Source of the DNA: Bog-473 sp963843365
GTDB lineage: Bacteria > Actinomycetota > Acidimicrobiia > Acidimicrobiales > RAAP-2
Direction of reading: 5' to 3'
Assembly (NCBI GenBank): GCA_963843365.1
Contig: CAWJKG010000003.1
Span: 806,001 to 870,000 of the forward strand
Length of the DNA: 64,000 nt
Part shown: one piece after another, positions 8,427 to 17,708 of the stretch
How positions within the stretch are numbered: position 1 is the first letter of the stretch
Layout: each line of letters opens with the position of its first letter
Program-made: the position numbers and the translations under genes
The notes under the pieces: model-generated
Databases searched by the model: none
The model's input: the letters and a program-made list of their open reading frames with translations, nothing else
Told to the model about the DNA's origin: nothing

Positions 8427-9341
8427 CTAGAAGCTGGCGGGGAGCAGCGGGCTGACGGCCCCGAAGAAGAACCACAGGAGCACCAGGGTTCCCAGCGCTC
8501 CCGCTCCGTAGATGAGCCAGCGTTGGCGGCGGAAGCGCCACGCGGCCAGGAAGATCCCGGTGATGACGATCGCGGTCACGAACCCCCAGAGCAAGGCGTC
8601 GGTGAGGGAGACGTCGGAGTTTCCCGCCAGGCTCTCACTCTTCGGGTCGGCGTGCAGCTTCTGGGTCGGCAGGCCCGCGTTGGGGAACAACTGGGAGTGG
8701 GCCAGCGTGGCCTGCACGACGAGGCGCGTCGAGGCGCTGAAGCGCGGATTGCAGGTGGTGAGCGTGAGCTGGTTCGCGATCACGTTGTCGACGACGGTCC
8801 CGTCGCTGGGCGACACGACGAAGTTCTTCGTGGTGTCGTAGACGAAGATCCCCTGCAGCGTGGTCAGCACAATCGGATCACCGGCCTTGACCGAGTCCAG
8901 GTTGTAGAAGGGGTGCCCGTAGGTGGTCCGGTGGCCTGCAATGGCTGCGTTGCCGGGCTGGCCGGGCAGCGGCGTCCCGGTGTAATGACCGGGGCCCTTG
9001 CGGAGGTCGGGTGTGTTGGTCCCCTCGACCACCACCTGATTGAGGCCGATGACCGGGATCCGGATGTCGCCGACCGGCTGGCCTTCGGGGGGTGCCGACG
9101 TGGTGGGGGCGGTCACCGGCGGTCCGGCGGGCAGCTTGTCGAGCGCCGACTCCTGGGCCAGGGCGCGCTTGATGGCGTCGTTGTTCGTCTCCTGTTGGAG
9201 CTGTGTGCGCAGTCCGGACTGGGTGCGGGCCTCTTGGACCGAGGTGCCCCAGATCTGGTACGCCGTGAACAAGAGCACGAGGACACCGGCGCCGATCAGG
9301 ACCCGCCCGATGATGTCGACGACCCGTCGCAACGTGGACAT
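8427..9341 (-). CDS. class E sortase
   Basis: 304 residues. An N-terminal membrane helix (about residues 12-28), a coiled stretch, the sortase barrel and two further C-terminal membrane helices (about 249-269 and 277-297). The catalytic triad is visible: His137 (AGHRTTYG), Cys197 (TLTTCNP) and probably Arg206 (STRLVV). Class E sortases attach LAXTG-type proteins to peptidoglycan in high-GC actinobacteria. No LPXTG/LAXTG substrate gene is evident nearby. The ATG is 49 bp downstream of the L,D-transpeptidase stop, consistent with a cell-wall operon. Confidence 0.92.
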   Translation of the reverse strand: MSTLRRVVDIIGRVLIGAGVLVLLFTAYQIWGTSVQEARTQSGLRTQLQQETNNDAIKRALAQESALDKLPAGPPVTAPTTSAPPEGQPVGDIRIPVIGLNQVVVEGTNTPDLRKGPGHYTGTPLPGQPGNAAIAGHRTTYGHPFYNLDSVKAGDPIVLTTLQGIFVYDTTKNFVVSPSDGTVVDNVIANQLTLTTCNPRFSASTRLVVQATLAHSQLFPNAGLPTQKLHADPKSESLAGNSDVSLTDALLWGFVTAIVITGIFLAAWRFRRQRWLIYGAGALGTLVLLWFFFGAVSPLLPASF

Positions 9342-9390
9342 CGGAGAAAGACTAGAGCGGACAGAGGCCGCGCCCCGGTCGCCCCCCTCC

Positions 9391-10518
9391 CTAGCTCTGG
9401 ACGGTGACCAGGGTCCCGAGAGGGGTCAGCGGGAAGACGGTCGCCGCGTTGGCGATTGGCATCTCGACGCAGCCGTCGCTTTGGGGAAAGCCGTAGGAAG
9501 AACGGACGTAGCCGTGCAACGCGTCGCCCCCGTTGAAGTAGCTCACCCACGGGATGCCGGGATCGACGTAGTGGGATCCGTCAGGGTTGGTGCCGGACAT
9601 GGTGGTCACCGTGTAGCGGGCATAGACGGGAAAGGTCCCGTTGGCGGTGGGGGCGCCCGGGACGCCCGTGTTGACGGGGGTTGTATAGATGGGGACGCCG
9701 TCCTTGTAGACGGTGGCGGATTCAGGGCGCGACTGGCTCACCAGGACGTAGTCCCACGACAGCGCGTCGCCCTTGCCGCTCTGCACGTCGTTGAGCAGGT
9801 CGGTCCAGACCTGCGGCCCGGCGAGTCCGTCAGTCTTGAGGCCGTTCTGTGATTCGAAGTTCATGACGGCGCCCTTCGTGATCACGTTGCTGCTGCCAGG
9901 TGTCCAGAGCGTCTCGAGCGCGAGCGGCTGGTTCGGCCAGCGCCAACTGAACGAGCCGACCTGGTCGTTCCCCTCTTGCGTCGGCGATGTCAGGGGCGAG
10001 GCCGGCGTGAACGTCAGCGGGAGGTACCCGAGTTCGGCCAGGAGCTGTTGGAGCCGCAGAATGGATCCGGGCGCCACCGTGAACTGCGAGGTGACCGACT
10101 GCGCCAAGTGCTGACCTTCCGAGCCCACCACGCCCGACGACCCGCCCGGCACGGTGACCGTCTCGGCGGCACCCGGCACGAGCGGTCCGCTCGCCTGGTA
10201 CTCGAGAAGGGACGGCGACAGCACGGCCCAGGCGCCGGCGACCGGCGGGTCCAGTGTCGGCATGGGACTGCCCGGCGCCAGGTCGGTGGAGAACTGCACG
10301 GTGATCGTGGAGCCGGCGGCGACGTTGGCTCCTGTCGGCGAGACCGACGTCACCGTGAGTGCGGGCGGCGGTGCGGCCGACGTGGCAGCAGCCTGGTTGC
10401 TGTGCAGCCGGTCGACGGCGACGAACCCGCCGGCGGCAAGGGCGAGCACGAGGACCCCCACCGTGACGATGAGCCACCGCCTCGGGCCGCTCTTGGGACG
10501 TGCATGTTCGCCGGACAT
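9391..10518 (-). CDS. L,D-transpeptidase (YkuD), membrane-anchored
   Basis: 375 residues. An N-terminal membrane helix (residues 15-36), an Ig-like domain (TVTSVSPTGANVAAGSTITV onward), a peptidoglycan-binding-like helical section with an FESQNGLKTDGLAG segment, then the YkuD catalytic domain with HGYVRSSYGFPQSDGCVEM carrying the catalytic His and Cys. It would make 3-3 peptidoglycan cross-links or anchor proteins outside the membrane. It lies 12 bp after glnD and upstream of the sortase on the same strand. Confidence 0.9.
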   Translation of the reverse strand: MSGEHARPKSGPRRWLIVTVGVLVLALAAGGFVAVDRLHSNQAAATSAAPPPALTVTSVSPTGANVAAGSTITVQFSTDLAPGSPMPTLDPPVAGAWAVLSPSLLEYQASGPLVPGAAETVTVPGGSSGVVGSEGQHLAQSVTSQFTVAPGSILRLQQLLAELGYLPLTFTPASPLTSPTQEGNDQVGSFSWRWPNQPLALETLWTPGSSNVITKGAVMNFESQNGLKTDGLAGPQVWTDLLNDVQSGKGDALSWDYVLVSQSRPESATVYKDGVPIYTTPVNTGVPGAPTANGTFPVYARYTVTTMSGTNPDGSHYVDPGIPWVSYFNGGDALHGYVRSSYGFPQSDGCVEMPIANAATVFPLTPLGTLVTVQS

Positions 10519-10530
10519 CGCAGCGGCATT

Positions 10531-12906
10531 CTACCGAGGGGAAGGCGGGCCTAAAGTCCCAATTCCGCCTCGAATTTTCCGGCTGATTTCTGAGAGCCGG
10601 CTGTCATCGGTCACCTTCGACCCGCCTGACTCCCGGACGTAGAACGCGTCGACGACCATCTCTCCGAGGGTGGAGACCCGCGCCGAGACCACATCGAGGC
10701 CCGTCTCGAAGAGGGCCCGGGTGATGCGGTGCAGCAGCCCGATCTCGTCGGGGGCACGGACCTCCAGCACGGTCGCGGTCTCGGACGCCTCGTTGTCGAC
10801 GCTGACGCCGCTCTCGAGCAGATGGGCGGCGGAACGGCGACGGAGCGGGTAGGTGCGTTCGCGCTCTGAGAGTCGCTCGTCCAGGGCGAGGCGGTCCTCC
10901 AACACTGCAGTCAGGTCCTCGCACAACTTGGTGCTGTCCGGCCACGACCCCCGCGCGACCTCGACCGTGAACACCTCCACGGCGACGCCGTCCTCGCCGC
11001 TGACGTTGGCGGCCCGCACGTCCATCCCGTTGAGGGCCAGGGCGCCGGCGACGGACGAGAAGAGGCCGGGTCGGTCGGGGGCGGCCACCGTCACGTGGGG
11101 CGGATGGAGCGAGACCGACGGGAGCCCTGTGCCGCGCACCTCGGCCATGAGAGCGCGGTTCGTCTCCACAATGCGGTCGGCCGCGGTGGGTTCCGCCTCG
11201 CCTTGCAGCACGCGGTCAGTGCGGGCGACCAGGTCGGCGACGAGCCCGGCCTTCCACGCACCCCAGGCGGAGGGGCCGGTCGCCTTGCTGTCCGCCTCGG
11301 TCAGGGCGGCGAGCAGGTGCAGGGTCAGCCGGTTGCCGACGGCCTGCGCGACGCGGGCGATGGTGGTGGGGTCGTCGAGGTCGCGTCTGGTCGCCGTGTC
11401 GGGGAGCAGCAGATGGTTGCGGACCAGATCCACCAGCACCGCCACATCGGCCGGTGAAAATCCCATCCGGGTGCCGATGCGGTCCACGATCTCGATGCCG
11501 ACGGTGGTGTGGTCGCCCGGGAAGCCCTTGCCGATGTCGTGCAGGAGGGTACCGACGAGGAGCAGGTCCGGCCGCTCGACGGTGTCGGTCAACTCGGCGG
11601 CCAGCGCGGCGGCCTCCAGTAAGTGACGATCCACGGTGAACGTGTGGTAGGCGTTGCGCTGGGGCTTGTTGCGAACGGCGGCCCACTCCGGGATCAGCCT
11701 CACCAGCAGTCCGTGCTGGTCGAGCGACTCGATCTTGTCCACAGCGGGTCGGCCCAGCCCGAGCAGTGCCACCAATGACTGCCGTGTCTCGTCCGTCCAC
11801 GGATCGCCCGGCGAGGGCATCCGGTCGGCCAGACGGTGCAGCGAGCCCTTGGCGATCGGGCGGTCCCAGACGGCAGCCGTCGCTGCCAGGCGCAACGGGA
11901 GGGAAGCGTCGGTGGAGACGGGGGCGGTCGGCGTCAGGGCGATCTCCCCCTCGATCTCGACCATGTCCGGACCGAGGTCGGCCAGGGCGGGCGCGGCCGC
12001 GTGATCGGGCCCGGTGCGTCCGAAACGCCGCTTCGACGGCGGTGTGGGATCCCACAGACGGCGTCGCCGCCAGACGTCGTCGCAGACCCAGGCGATCTGC
12101 CGGCCCGCGGTCGAGACGGAGAGCATCAGTGCGTCCGCGTCGTCGAATCCGAGCGCCGCCGCCACCTGGTCCTGGTCCTGGAGCAGAAGTTTGTCGTGCT
12201 CGCGCTGCGCCAGACGGTGGAGCTCCACCCGAATGTCGGTGAGGAGTGCGGTCGAGCTCTGGAGCGACGAGAGATCGGCGTACTCGGCCAGGAGCGGAGC
12301 GAACTCGGAAATGGCCCGGAGGACGCTCACGTCACGCAGCCCGCCGTGGCTCTCCTTGAGGTCGGGTTCGAGAAGGAACGCAACGTCGCCGTGCGACGCA
12401 CGGCGCTCCGCCATCTGCTGCTCGAGCAACGGCAGGTAGCGGACGGCCAGACGGTCTCGCCAGGCGGCGCGGGCTTTTTGGAGGAGTGGCTCGGCCACCT
12501 TGGTCTCACCCCACACGAGGCGCCCATCGAGCAGGCCCAGCGCCACTCGGACGTCCTCCGCGGCCGCGGTCAGCACCTCGGAGGGCCGGCGGACGGAGTG
12601 GTCGAGATGCACGCCCTCGTCCCAGACCGGATACCAGAGGGCATCGGCGACCTTTGCGATGTCCCGCAGCCCGTTGTGGACGAGCACGACATCGAGATCG
12701 CTGTAGGGACAGAGGGAGCCGCGCCCGTAGCCCCCGACGGCCACCAGGGCGAGATGCCGCCGGGCGTCACCGGCAGCACGTTCGGCCAGGCCGGAGAGCC
12801 ACGCGTCCGCCTCGGCCGCATAGCGCCGGCAGAATTCCTCGCCCCGCAGGCCCGGCTCCGCCAGGAGGCTGGCGCGCCGGTCCCGGAGTGACGTCTCGGC
12901 GCCCAT
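10531..12906 (-). CDS. glnD: [protein-PII] uridylyltransferase / uridylyl-removing enzyme
   Basis: 791 residues with the GlnD order: nucleotidyltransferase domain (VGGYGRGSLCPYSDLDVVLV, about residues 56-75), the GlnD linker, an HD phosphohydrolase domain (GTLLHDIGKGFPGDHT) and two C-terminal ACT domains that sense glutamine. It modifies the PII protein according to nitrogen status. glnB and amtB are not adjacent here. The start at ATG 12904-12906 lies 24 bp from a divergent small membrane gene region. Confidence 0.95.
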   Translation of the reverse strand: MGAETSLRDRRASLLAEPGLRGEEFCRRYAAEADAWLSGLAERAAGDARRHLALVAVGGYGRGSLCPYSDLDVVLVHNGLRDIAKVADALWYPVWDEGVHLDHSVRRPSEVLTAAAEDVRVALGLLDGRLVWGETKVAEPLLQKARAAWRDRLAVRYLPLLEQQMAERRASHGDVAFLLEPDLKESHGGLRDVSVLRAISEFAPLLAEYADLSSLQSSTALLTDIRVELHRLAQREHDKLLLQDQDQVAAALGFDDADALMLSVSTAGRQIAWVCDDVWRRRRLWDPTPPSKRRFGRTGPDHAAAPALADLGPDMVEIEGEIALTPTAPVSTDASLPLRLAATAAVWDRPIAKGSLHRLADRMPSPGDPWTDETRQSLVALLGLGRPAVDKIESLDQHGLLVRLIPEWAAVRNKPQRNAYHTFTVDRHLLEAAALAAELTDTVERPDLLLVGTLLHDIGKGFPGDHTTVGIEIVDRIGTRMGFSPADVAVLVDLVRNHLLLPDTATRRDLDDPTTIARVAQAVGNRLTLHLLAALTEADSKATGPSAWGAWKAGLVADLVARTDRVLQGEAEPTAADRIVETNRALMAEVRGTGLPSVSLHPPHVTVAAPDRPGLFSSVAGALALNGMDVRAANVSGEDGVAVEVFTVEVARGSWPDSTKLCEDLTAVLEDRLALDERLSERERTYPLRRRSAAHLLESGVSVDNEASETATVLEVRAPDEIGLLHRITRALFETGLDVVSARVSTLGEMVVDAFYVRESGGSKVTDDSRLSEISRKIRGGIGTLGPPSPR

Positions 12907-12968
12907 GGCGGGAACGTAGCATTGGCTTCGTGAGCAGAGACGTGGAGCCCAAGCAGGGGAAGAGCCCG

Positions 12969-13139
12969 ATGACCTTCACCCACGCCGTCGCCATGACGGC
13001 GGTGGCCGTGGTCGGGATCATCGTCGCCTTCTGGATCCTGAGCAGCCTGGCCGGAATCGTCTTCTTCTTCTTGAAGGTGGCCGTGGTCATCGCCCTGATC
13101 GCGGGCGTCTTCTGGGTCGTCTCCCGCATCCGGAACTAG
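12969..13139 (+). CDS. small two-helix membrane protein
   Basis: 56 residues with two hydrophobic segments (VAMTAVAVVGIIVAFWIL and VVIALIAGVFWVV) and a basic end SRIRN. ATG 12969 follows AGGGGAAG; an upstream GTG at 12930 would add 13 residues. No family is recognised; such short hydrophobic proteins often serve as membrane accessory subunits. It is followed by a GC-rich palindrome CGGCCCGGGCCG (13150-13161) that could help end transcription, although no T run follows. Confidence 0.6.
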   Translation: MTFTHAVAMTAVAVVGIIVAFWILSSLAGIVFFFLKVAVVIALIAGVFWVVSRIRN

Positions 13140-13218
13140 CACGGGGCCCCGGCCCGGGCCGGGAGCCGAGGGTGGGGAACGGAGCCAGTTAGGCTGTCCG
13201 CCCGTTCGTCGGTACGAC

Positions 13219-13290
13219 GGCGGCGTGGCCGAGTGGTTTAGGCAGGGGCCTGCAAAGCCCCGTACGGCGGTTCGATTCCGCCCGCCGCCT
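13219..13290 (+). tRNA. tRNA-Cys (GCA)
   Basis: Acceptor GGCGGCG (13219-13225) pairs with CGCCGCC (13283-13289); discriminator T. The anticodon loop reads CTGCAAA with anticodon GCA; the T arm contains GGTTCGATTCC. CCA is not encoded. Confidence 0.95.
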
Positions 13291-13471
13291 CAACGTGTTG
13301 TCCCTTTCTCCTCGGATGGCGGCTGCGCCGCCGCCTCGGTCGGGCGGTCGGAGCGTCTGGCCCTCCTCGGCGGTTGCTTGACTTCATCGACCAAGGATGT
13401 CCCAGACGCGCGGTGCAGGCTTCGGTTGCGGGTGATTCCTGCGTTGCCTGATCAATGGCGTTCGTCGGATC

Positions 13472-15454
13472 CTACGAACTCGTCTGCATCGTCGCCGCCT
13501 CGACGATCTGGATGTCAGGCGGTTGGACCGCGAGTGGTCCACCGGCGACGGGAACCTGCCAGACCATGGTCATATACGGAGTCGGTCCGGTGGTTGAGCC
13601 CGCTGCACACGGCGCGAACCCGGAAATCGAAAGAGGGACAGCCGGCGATCCGGTCTCGGGGACGCAGAGCCCGGTGCGTTCGTGCCACTGGACGAGCGAG
13701 CCATAGGGCATTGGCGGATCATCGACGAACGAGGCGGGAAGCAAGTACATCGCAGCAGCAAGAACTTGCTCTCCAGAGGGTGTCGTGGCGTAGACGAGCC
13801 CATCGACGGCAGAAGGATCGAGCGTGCGGCCGGCGGATTGATTCGCCGTCACAATGGTCGGATTCGTGTAATAGACGACCGGGTAGTCAGTCGGACTTAT
13901 TGGCTCGTATCCTGCGGCCTGTGCGGCCGCTGGCGTGGAGTAGCGAGCCACTGCCTGGCTGGTGGCTTGGACATACTGGGTTGCCCCGATCTGCTCTGAG
14001 AAGGTCGGCTCCTTGGCGCAGCCCGATTTGGCCATGTGAATGTTGTCCGCACCGTTCCCGCCGTCGGCCAACAGTTGCTGGGCCTCCGCCCCGGGCAACG
14101 GGGGGCCGGTGTAGTGCCAGTTCGATTTGGTGGTGTTCAGTCCAGCCGCCGCACTGGCGTCGGCCCCGTTCATGTTCATGTTGGTGCCCGGCCCAGCCAT
14201 GACCATGTTCGGCGTGTTCTGGATATCGAGCCCGGTCCTTGGCGCCCCGTTGTTCCCTGGAGTACAGGTGGCGGTCGTCGAAGTCGCGCCGCCCGAACCC
14301 GACTTCGCCCCGGACATGCCGGTCATGCCGGCCATGGCCGTGCTGGTCGACTCCTGGGCGGCAACCGGGTAGGCGGCGCTGAGGAAGAGCCCCGTTAGCA
14401 GCGCCACCAGGCTCCCCAGCACCAACAAGGGATATCGAAAGAGCGCGGTCGAGAACGGCGAAAGCCAAGACGCCCGATCCGGCAGCACGGCCGGCACCAT
14501 GGCCAGCGCCAGGAGCACGATCAGCGGGCCGGTATTGGGGTCGGTTCCCGAGCCCGTAAAGATGCCGCCGAGACCCTGGCCGCTCACCCAGAAGAACGTT
14601 GCCAACAAGCCACCGGCGGCCAGGAAGGGAGTCGGTCGGCGGAACACCAGGGGCCCGAATCCGATGACGAGGGATCCCATGGCCAGGAGCCAGGTGGTCC
14701 ACACGCCGCCGCTGCCGAAATGGTTGCCGAAGCTGTTGAGAAAGTGGGAGTAGACACTCGGCTCGCCCGATGACATGCCCGTGATCGCACTCGACACTGA
14801 TGTCGGGGTCCGGTTGTCGGGGAGGAGGAACAGGATCGCCGCCAGCGACCAGTACCCGCACCACACCAGCGATGGAGTGACCGCCCCGCCGAGGCCCTGC
14901 CCGGCGGCCGAGGATGCGAGGCCGACGCTCGGCTCCGTCTTCTCACCCTCCTCGGTGGGAGCTGACCGCGGCCAGGCCATTAGGCCGATCAGTCCATACA
15001 GGAAGACCGAGCCCGGGGCACCGGTGAGGGCAGACGCCGATCCGGTGAAGATCAGGCCGAGCCCCTCCCCGAAGATCCAGACGCCGAATGCCCAGAAGAA
15101 CGAGACGACGAGGGCGGGTCGCACCGTCCGGCGGAACAGCAACCCGAGTCCGATGGCCACTTGAATAAGCGCAAAGAACGTGTTCCAGACCGCGACGTGA
15201 GGCCCGACGAAATTGCCCACGTTCGTGATGATCCACCGGATCACATCGGGCTGGTTCTGGGCGTTGTTCAGCAAGTAGGTCGTGGTGAAGCCGCTGCCGA
15301 ACATGTAGGGCTGGAATTGGAGACCCGCATCGAGCAGCCACAAGAGTCCCAGGATGATCTGGAGCACCCGCTGTGTCCGCACCAGGCGGAAGTCCCGGCG
15401 TCGGCTCGTGCCGGAAGCTTGGGTGCCGTCAACCATGTTTCGCGTTCCCCCCAT
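13472..15454 (-). CDS. large polytopic membrane protein with duplicated DoxX-like core and Met-rich outer domain
   Basis: 660 residues. The first 375 carry about eight membrane helices in two related halves: VSFFWAFGVWIFGEGLGLIFTG in the first and LLATFFWVSGQGLGGIFTG in the second, so a DoxX-like unit is duplicated. The C-terminal 280 residues are outside the membrane and begin with Met-rich stretches (MAGMTGMSG, NMVMAGPGTNMNMNG) of the type that bind copper, then a globular part with four scattered cysteines. It is the last gene of the ctaG-sco1-this operon, so a role in copper handling or oxidase maturation is inferred; I do not know a characterised homologue. Confidence 0.75.
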   Translation of the reverse strand: MGGTRNMVDGTQASGTSRRRDFRLVRTQRVLQIILGLLWLLDAGLQFQPYMFGSGFTTTYLLNNAQNQPDVIRWIITNVGNFVGPHVAVWNTFFALIQVAIGLGLLFRRTVRPALVVSFFWAFGVWIFGEGLGLIFTGSASALTGAPGSVFLYGLIGLMAWPRSAPTEEGEKTEPSVGLASSAAGQGLGGAVTPSLVWCGYWSLAAILFLLPDNRTPTSVSSAITGMSSGEPSVYSHFLNSFGNHFGSGGVWTTWLLAMGSLVIGFGPLVFRRPTPFLAAGGLLATFFWVSGQGLGGIFTGSGTDPNTGPLIVLLALAMVPAVLPDRASWLSPFSTALFRYPLLVLGSLVALLTGLFLSAAYPVAAQESTSTAMAGMTGMSGAKSGSGGATSTTATCTPGNNGAPRTGLDIQNTPNMVMAGPGTNMNMNGADASAAAGLNTTKSNWHYTGPPLPGAEAQQLLADGGNGADNIHMAKSGCAKEPTFSEQIGATQYVQATSQAVARYSTPAAAQAAGYEPISPTDYPVVYYTNPTIVTANQSAGRTLDPSAVDGLVYATTPSGEQVLAAAMYLLPASFVDDPPMPYGSLVQWHERTGLCVPETGSPAVPLSISGFAPCAAGSTTGPTPYMTMVWQVPVAGGPLAVQPPDIQIVEAATMQTSS

Positions 15455-15538
15455 CGATACATCCGGGTCGCTGTTCTCTCACCACACGGTACGGTGTCAC
15501 CCGGCCCGCGGATGCCCAGGCGAAGCCGTCGGGCGCCA

Positions 15539-16318
15539 TCAGGTGCTCGCGACGCCTGGGATGTTCTGACCCACCAACCAGCTGATGGAGTTCAGTGCGT
15601 CGGCGAGGGTCCAGTTGGGATGACCCTGGTGGTCGAGGTTCTGCAGCCCGCCGTCGTTGAGCAGATTCGTGAGCTTTCTGTCCAGCTGCCCGTGCAGATC
15701 GGGTGGATTCGAATCGCTGAACCGCTCGCGGCCCGAGGCGTCAATGAGGAAGTAGCCGTCGGTATGGTTGACGTCGTAGGTGAGCGGTGTGCCCGTGTAC
15801 CAGTCGATCTTGGCCGGCTGCTCCTCGGGGACGATCTGGACCGAGACGCCCAGGAACTTCCAAAGTGCATCGAGGTTGGAAGGGGTGCCGGTGGCCAGGA
15901 CCCAATCGGCTCCGAATTCCTTGGAGTAGGCAGCGAGACGGGCAGGGGTGTCGCGCCCGGGATCCACCGTGATCTCCATGAACACCACCTTGCTCCCCAA
16001 ACCTGCCGCTCGGACGTCGCGTTGAAGGGCGATGAACGCACCGGTGATGAGCGGGCATTCGTCCTGGCAGAGGGTGAGAAACGGAGCCATCACGATGTCC
16101 TTGCCGCGGTAGGCAGCGAGTGAGGTCGGTGTCCCGGAACTCGAGATGAGCGGGACATTCGGTATGGCCCGGTTCTCGACGATGCCCTGTGAGGCCGGCG
16201 GAGCCTGCGGATCGCCCGAGCTTCCACAAGCAGCCAGCATGGTTCCGAGAACCACGAACACCATGAAGGCTGCTGCGGTCGACCGCCCCCGAGGAGTCCG
16301 TCTCGACCGAGGAATCAC
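15539..16318 (-). CDS. SCO1/SenC-type copper chaperone lipoprotein
   Basis: 259 residues. Lipoprotein signal peptide with lipobox (LGTMLAACGSSG), then a thioredoxin-like SCO domain with the copper-binding CxxxC motif (LTLCQDECPLITG) and the distal His (VNHTDGYFLID). SCO proteins deliver copper to the CuA centre of cytochrome c oxidase. The start is GTG 16316-16318, which overlaps the ctaG stop (GTGA), so the two are translationally coupled; a longer frame upstream overlaps ctaG and is rejected. Confidence 0.9.
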   Translation of the reverse strand: MIPRSRRTPRGRSTAAAFMVFVVLGTMLAACGSSGDPQAPPASQGIVENRAIPNVPLISSSGTPTSLAAYRGKDIVMAPFLTLCQDECPLITGAFIALQRDVRAAGLGSKVVFMEITVDPGRDTPARLAAYSKEFGADWVLATGTPSNLDALWKFLGVSVQIVPEEQPAKIDWYTGTPLTYDVNHTDGYFLIDASGRERFSDSNPPDLHGQLDRKLTNLLNDGGLQNLDHQGHPNWTLADALNSISWLVGQNIPGVAST

Positions 16319-17223
16319 GGCCCAGAAGAAACCGTGGCGGACTTCGAGCCGGCTTTCCGCTCCGCATCCAAGTCGCGGTCGACACGCACCGCCTTGCGCT
16401 CGTCCATGTGCATCCAACGCAGTGCGACCGGGATCATCGGCCAAAGCATCAAGGTGTCGCCGACGACCCACATGATGTCGCCCCCCACGTGGAGGTCGGT
16501 GACATAGGACGGGCCCCAGGTGCGGTGCGTCGCGAAGTAAGCGGGGAAGAGCTCCTTGTTCGCCCCCGCCAGCGAAAGGCCTGTGAAGGTGTCGATCGGG
16601 ATGGCCAGGAACAGGTAGAAGAACTGCAGGGCGGGGTGGAGGCGATAGGCGTTGGGATCACTCCCGAAGATCTGGCGCCAGAACAGGTATCCCACAACGA
16701 GAAATGCCAGGTGCTCGGCGTTGTGGACGCTCTCGTGCTCGAGCGTGAGGTTGTACCAGCTGGTCAGATGGCTCACCGGGATGATGACGGCGTAGAGGAC
16801 GAACGCGGTGGCCGGGTGGCCGAAGAGTTTGGCTATCCGCGACCGCAGCGCTTCGGTGACGACAAGGTGGGCGGTGCCCGAGGTCGAGCGCCAAGCCAGG
16901 TCCAATGGCGAGGCGATGGCGAAGAGGGGAGCGGCCACCATGATCAAGATCAGGTGCTGGACCATGTGGTCCCAGAACAGCTCGCCGTCGTAGACGCCGA
17001 CGAAGCTGAAGATGGCCACGCCCGTCGTCAGCAGCGCACCGAGCCAGGCCACCGTCTTGCCGATCGACCACGGGTGGCGCGGGTGCAGGGCGTTGTTGCG
17101 CTTGACCGCCCAGAGGTAGAGGACCAGGGCCACCAGGATCATCGCCACAGGGACGAAGTCGAACTGCGTCGAGACGAATTCATGACCCGCCAGAGGCGGA
17201 AGGGAGTCGTCATCGAGAAGCAC
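16315..17223 (-). CDS. ctaG: cytochrome c oxidase assembly protein, CtaG/Caa3 family
   Basis: 302 residues with about seven membrane helices and conserved polar motifs of the CtaG_Caa3 family: WDHMVQHLILIMVAAPL, SVHNAEHLAFLVVGYLFWRQI and GGDIMWVVGD. These His/Met-lined segments are linked to copper insertion into oxidase subunit I or to copper export. The start is GTG 17223, only 12 bp from a BlaI-type operator and without a clear Shine-Dalgarno, so a leaderless or nearly leaderless transcript is possible. Confidence 0.88.
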   Translation of the reverse strand: MLLDDDSLPPLAGHEFVSTQFDFVPVAMILVALVLYLWAVKRNNALHPRHPWSIGKTVAWLGALLTTGVAIFSFVGVYDGELFWDHMVQHLILIMVAAPLFAIASPLDLAWRSTSGTAHLVVTEALRSRIAKLFGHPATAFVLYAVIIPVSHLTSWYNLTLEHESVHNAEHLAFLVVGYLFWRQIFGSDPNAYRLHPALQFFYLFLAIPIDTFTGLSLAGANKELFPAYFATHRTWGPSYVTDLHVGGDIMWVVGDTLMLWPMIPVALRWMHMDERKAVRVDRDLDAERKAGSKSATVSSGP

Positions 17224-17234
17224 GCCGGTGACGG

Positions 17235-17273
17235 TACTACTACATAACGTAGTAGTACAACTACGGTCCGTAG
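17235..17273. promoter_or_regulatory. tandem BlaI/CopY-type operators between ctaG and blaI
   Basis: Site 1 is TACTACTA (17235-17242), a 7-base centre, TAGTAGTA (17250-17257): 8-base perfect arms. Site 2 is the 13-base palindrome CTACGGTCCGTAG (17261-17273), extended by TAGTAGA. BlaI/MecI/CopY repressors bind TACA/TGTA-type dyads with TACTAC arms. The sites lie in the 110-bp gap between the divergent ctaG operon and the repressor gene, so one repressor could control both directions. Confidence 0.85.
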
Positions 17274-17333
17274 TAGTAGAACGGGGTGCGTGATGATGGA
17301 CGCTGAGACGAGCACCGAACCAGGGGACCGCCC

Positions 17334-17708
17334 GTGAGGCGCCTAGGGGAGCTGGAACGCCGAGTGATGGACGTCCTCTGGGATTCCGGGGCTCAGCCGC
17401 TCACCGGTCGGGAAGTGGCGGACCAACTGCCGGACAGGGCCTACACGACGGTCCTCACGATCCTCGAGCGCTTGCGCCGCAAGAATCTTGTCGAGCGGAG
17501 CACCGACGGTCGCACGCATCGATTCGCGGCGGCGGACACGCGTGAGGCGTACCGAGCCGAGCTGATGCTTGACGCCCTCGGCGAAGCGACCGCGAACAGG
17601 AGTGCCGTTCTGGTGCGTTTTGCCGAGTCGGTGTCGGCCGATGAGGCCGAGGTTCTCCGGCGAGCCCTCGGTGAAGTGATCAGGGGCCCGGGGGAGGAGG
17701 GCACATGA
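17334..17708 (+). CDS. BlaI/MecI/CopY-family transcriptional repressor
   Basis: 124 residues. An N-terminal winged helix (LGELERRVMDVLWDSG, then YTTVLTILERLRRKNLVER) is characteristic of Penicillinase_R repressors; a short helical C-terminal part gives dimerisation. Start GTG 17334 follows CAGGGGACC. Its stop overlaps the ATG of the M56 peptidase by four bases (ATGA), the normal repressor-sensor pair. Because the dyads upstream face ctaG and sco1, it may govern respiration/copper genes instead of, or as well as, a beta-lactamase; none is seen here. Confidence 0.93.
   Translation: MRRLGELERRVMDVLWDSGAQPLTGREVADQLPDRAYTTVLTILERLRRKNLVERSTDGRTHRFAAADTREAYRAELMLDALGEATANRSAVLVRFAESVSADEAEVLRRALGEVIRGPGEEGT

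Noticed and set aside
13150..13161. Rho-independent terminator
   Set aside because: The palindrome CGGCCCGGGCCG has no loop and no T run; chance is likely in such GC-rich DNA.
15161..16123. 320-residue rightward frame
   Set aside because: Antisense to sco1, which has a lipobox and CxxxC motif.
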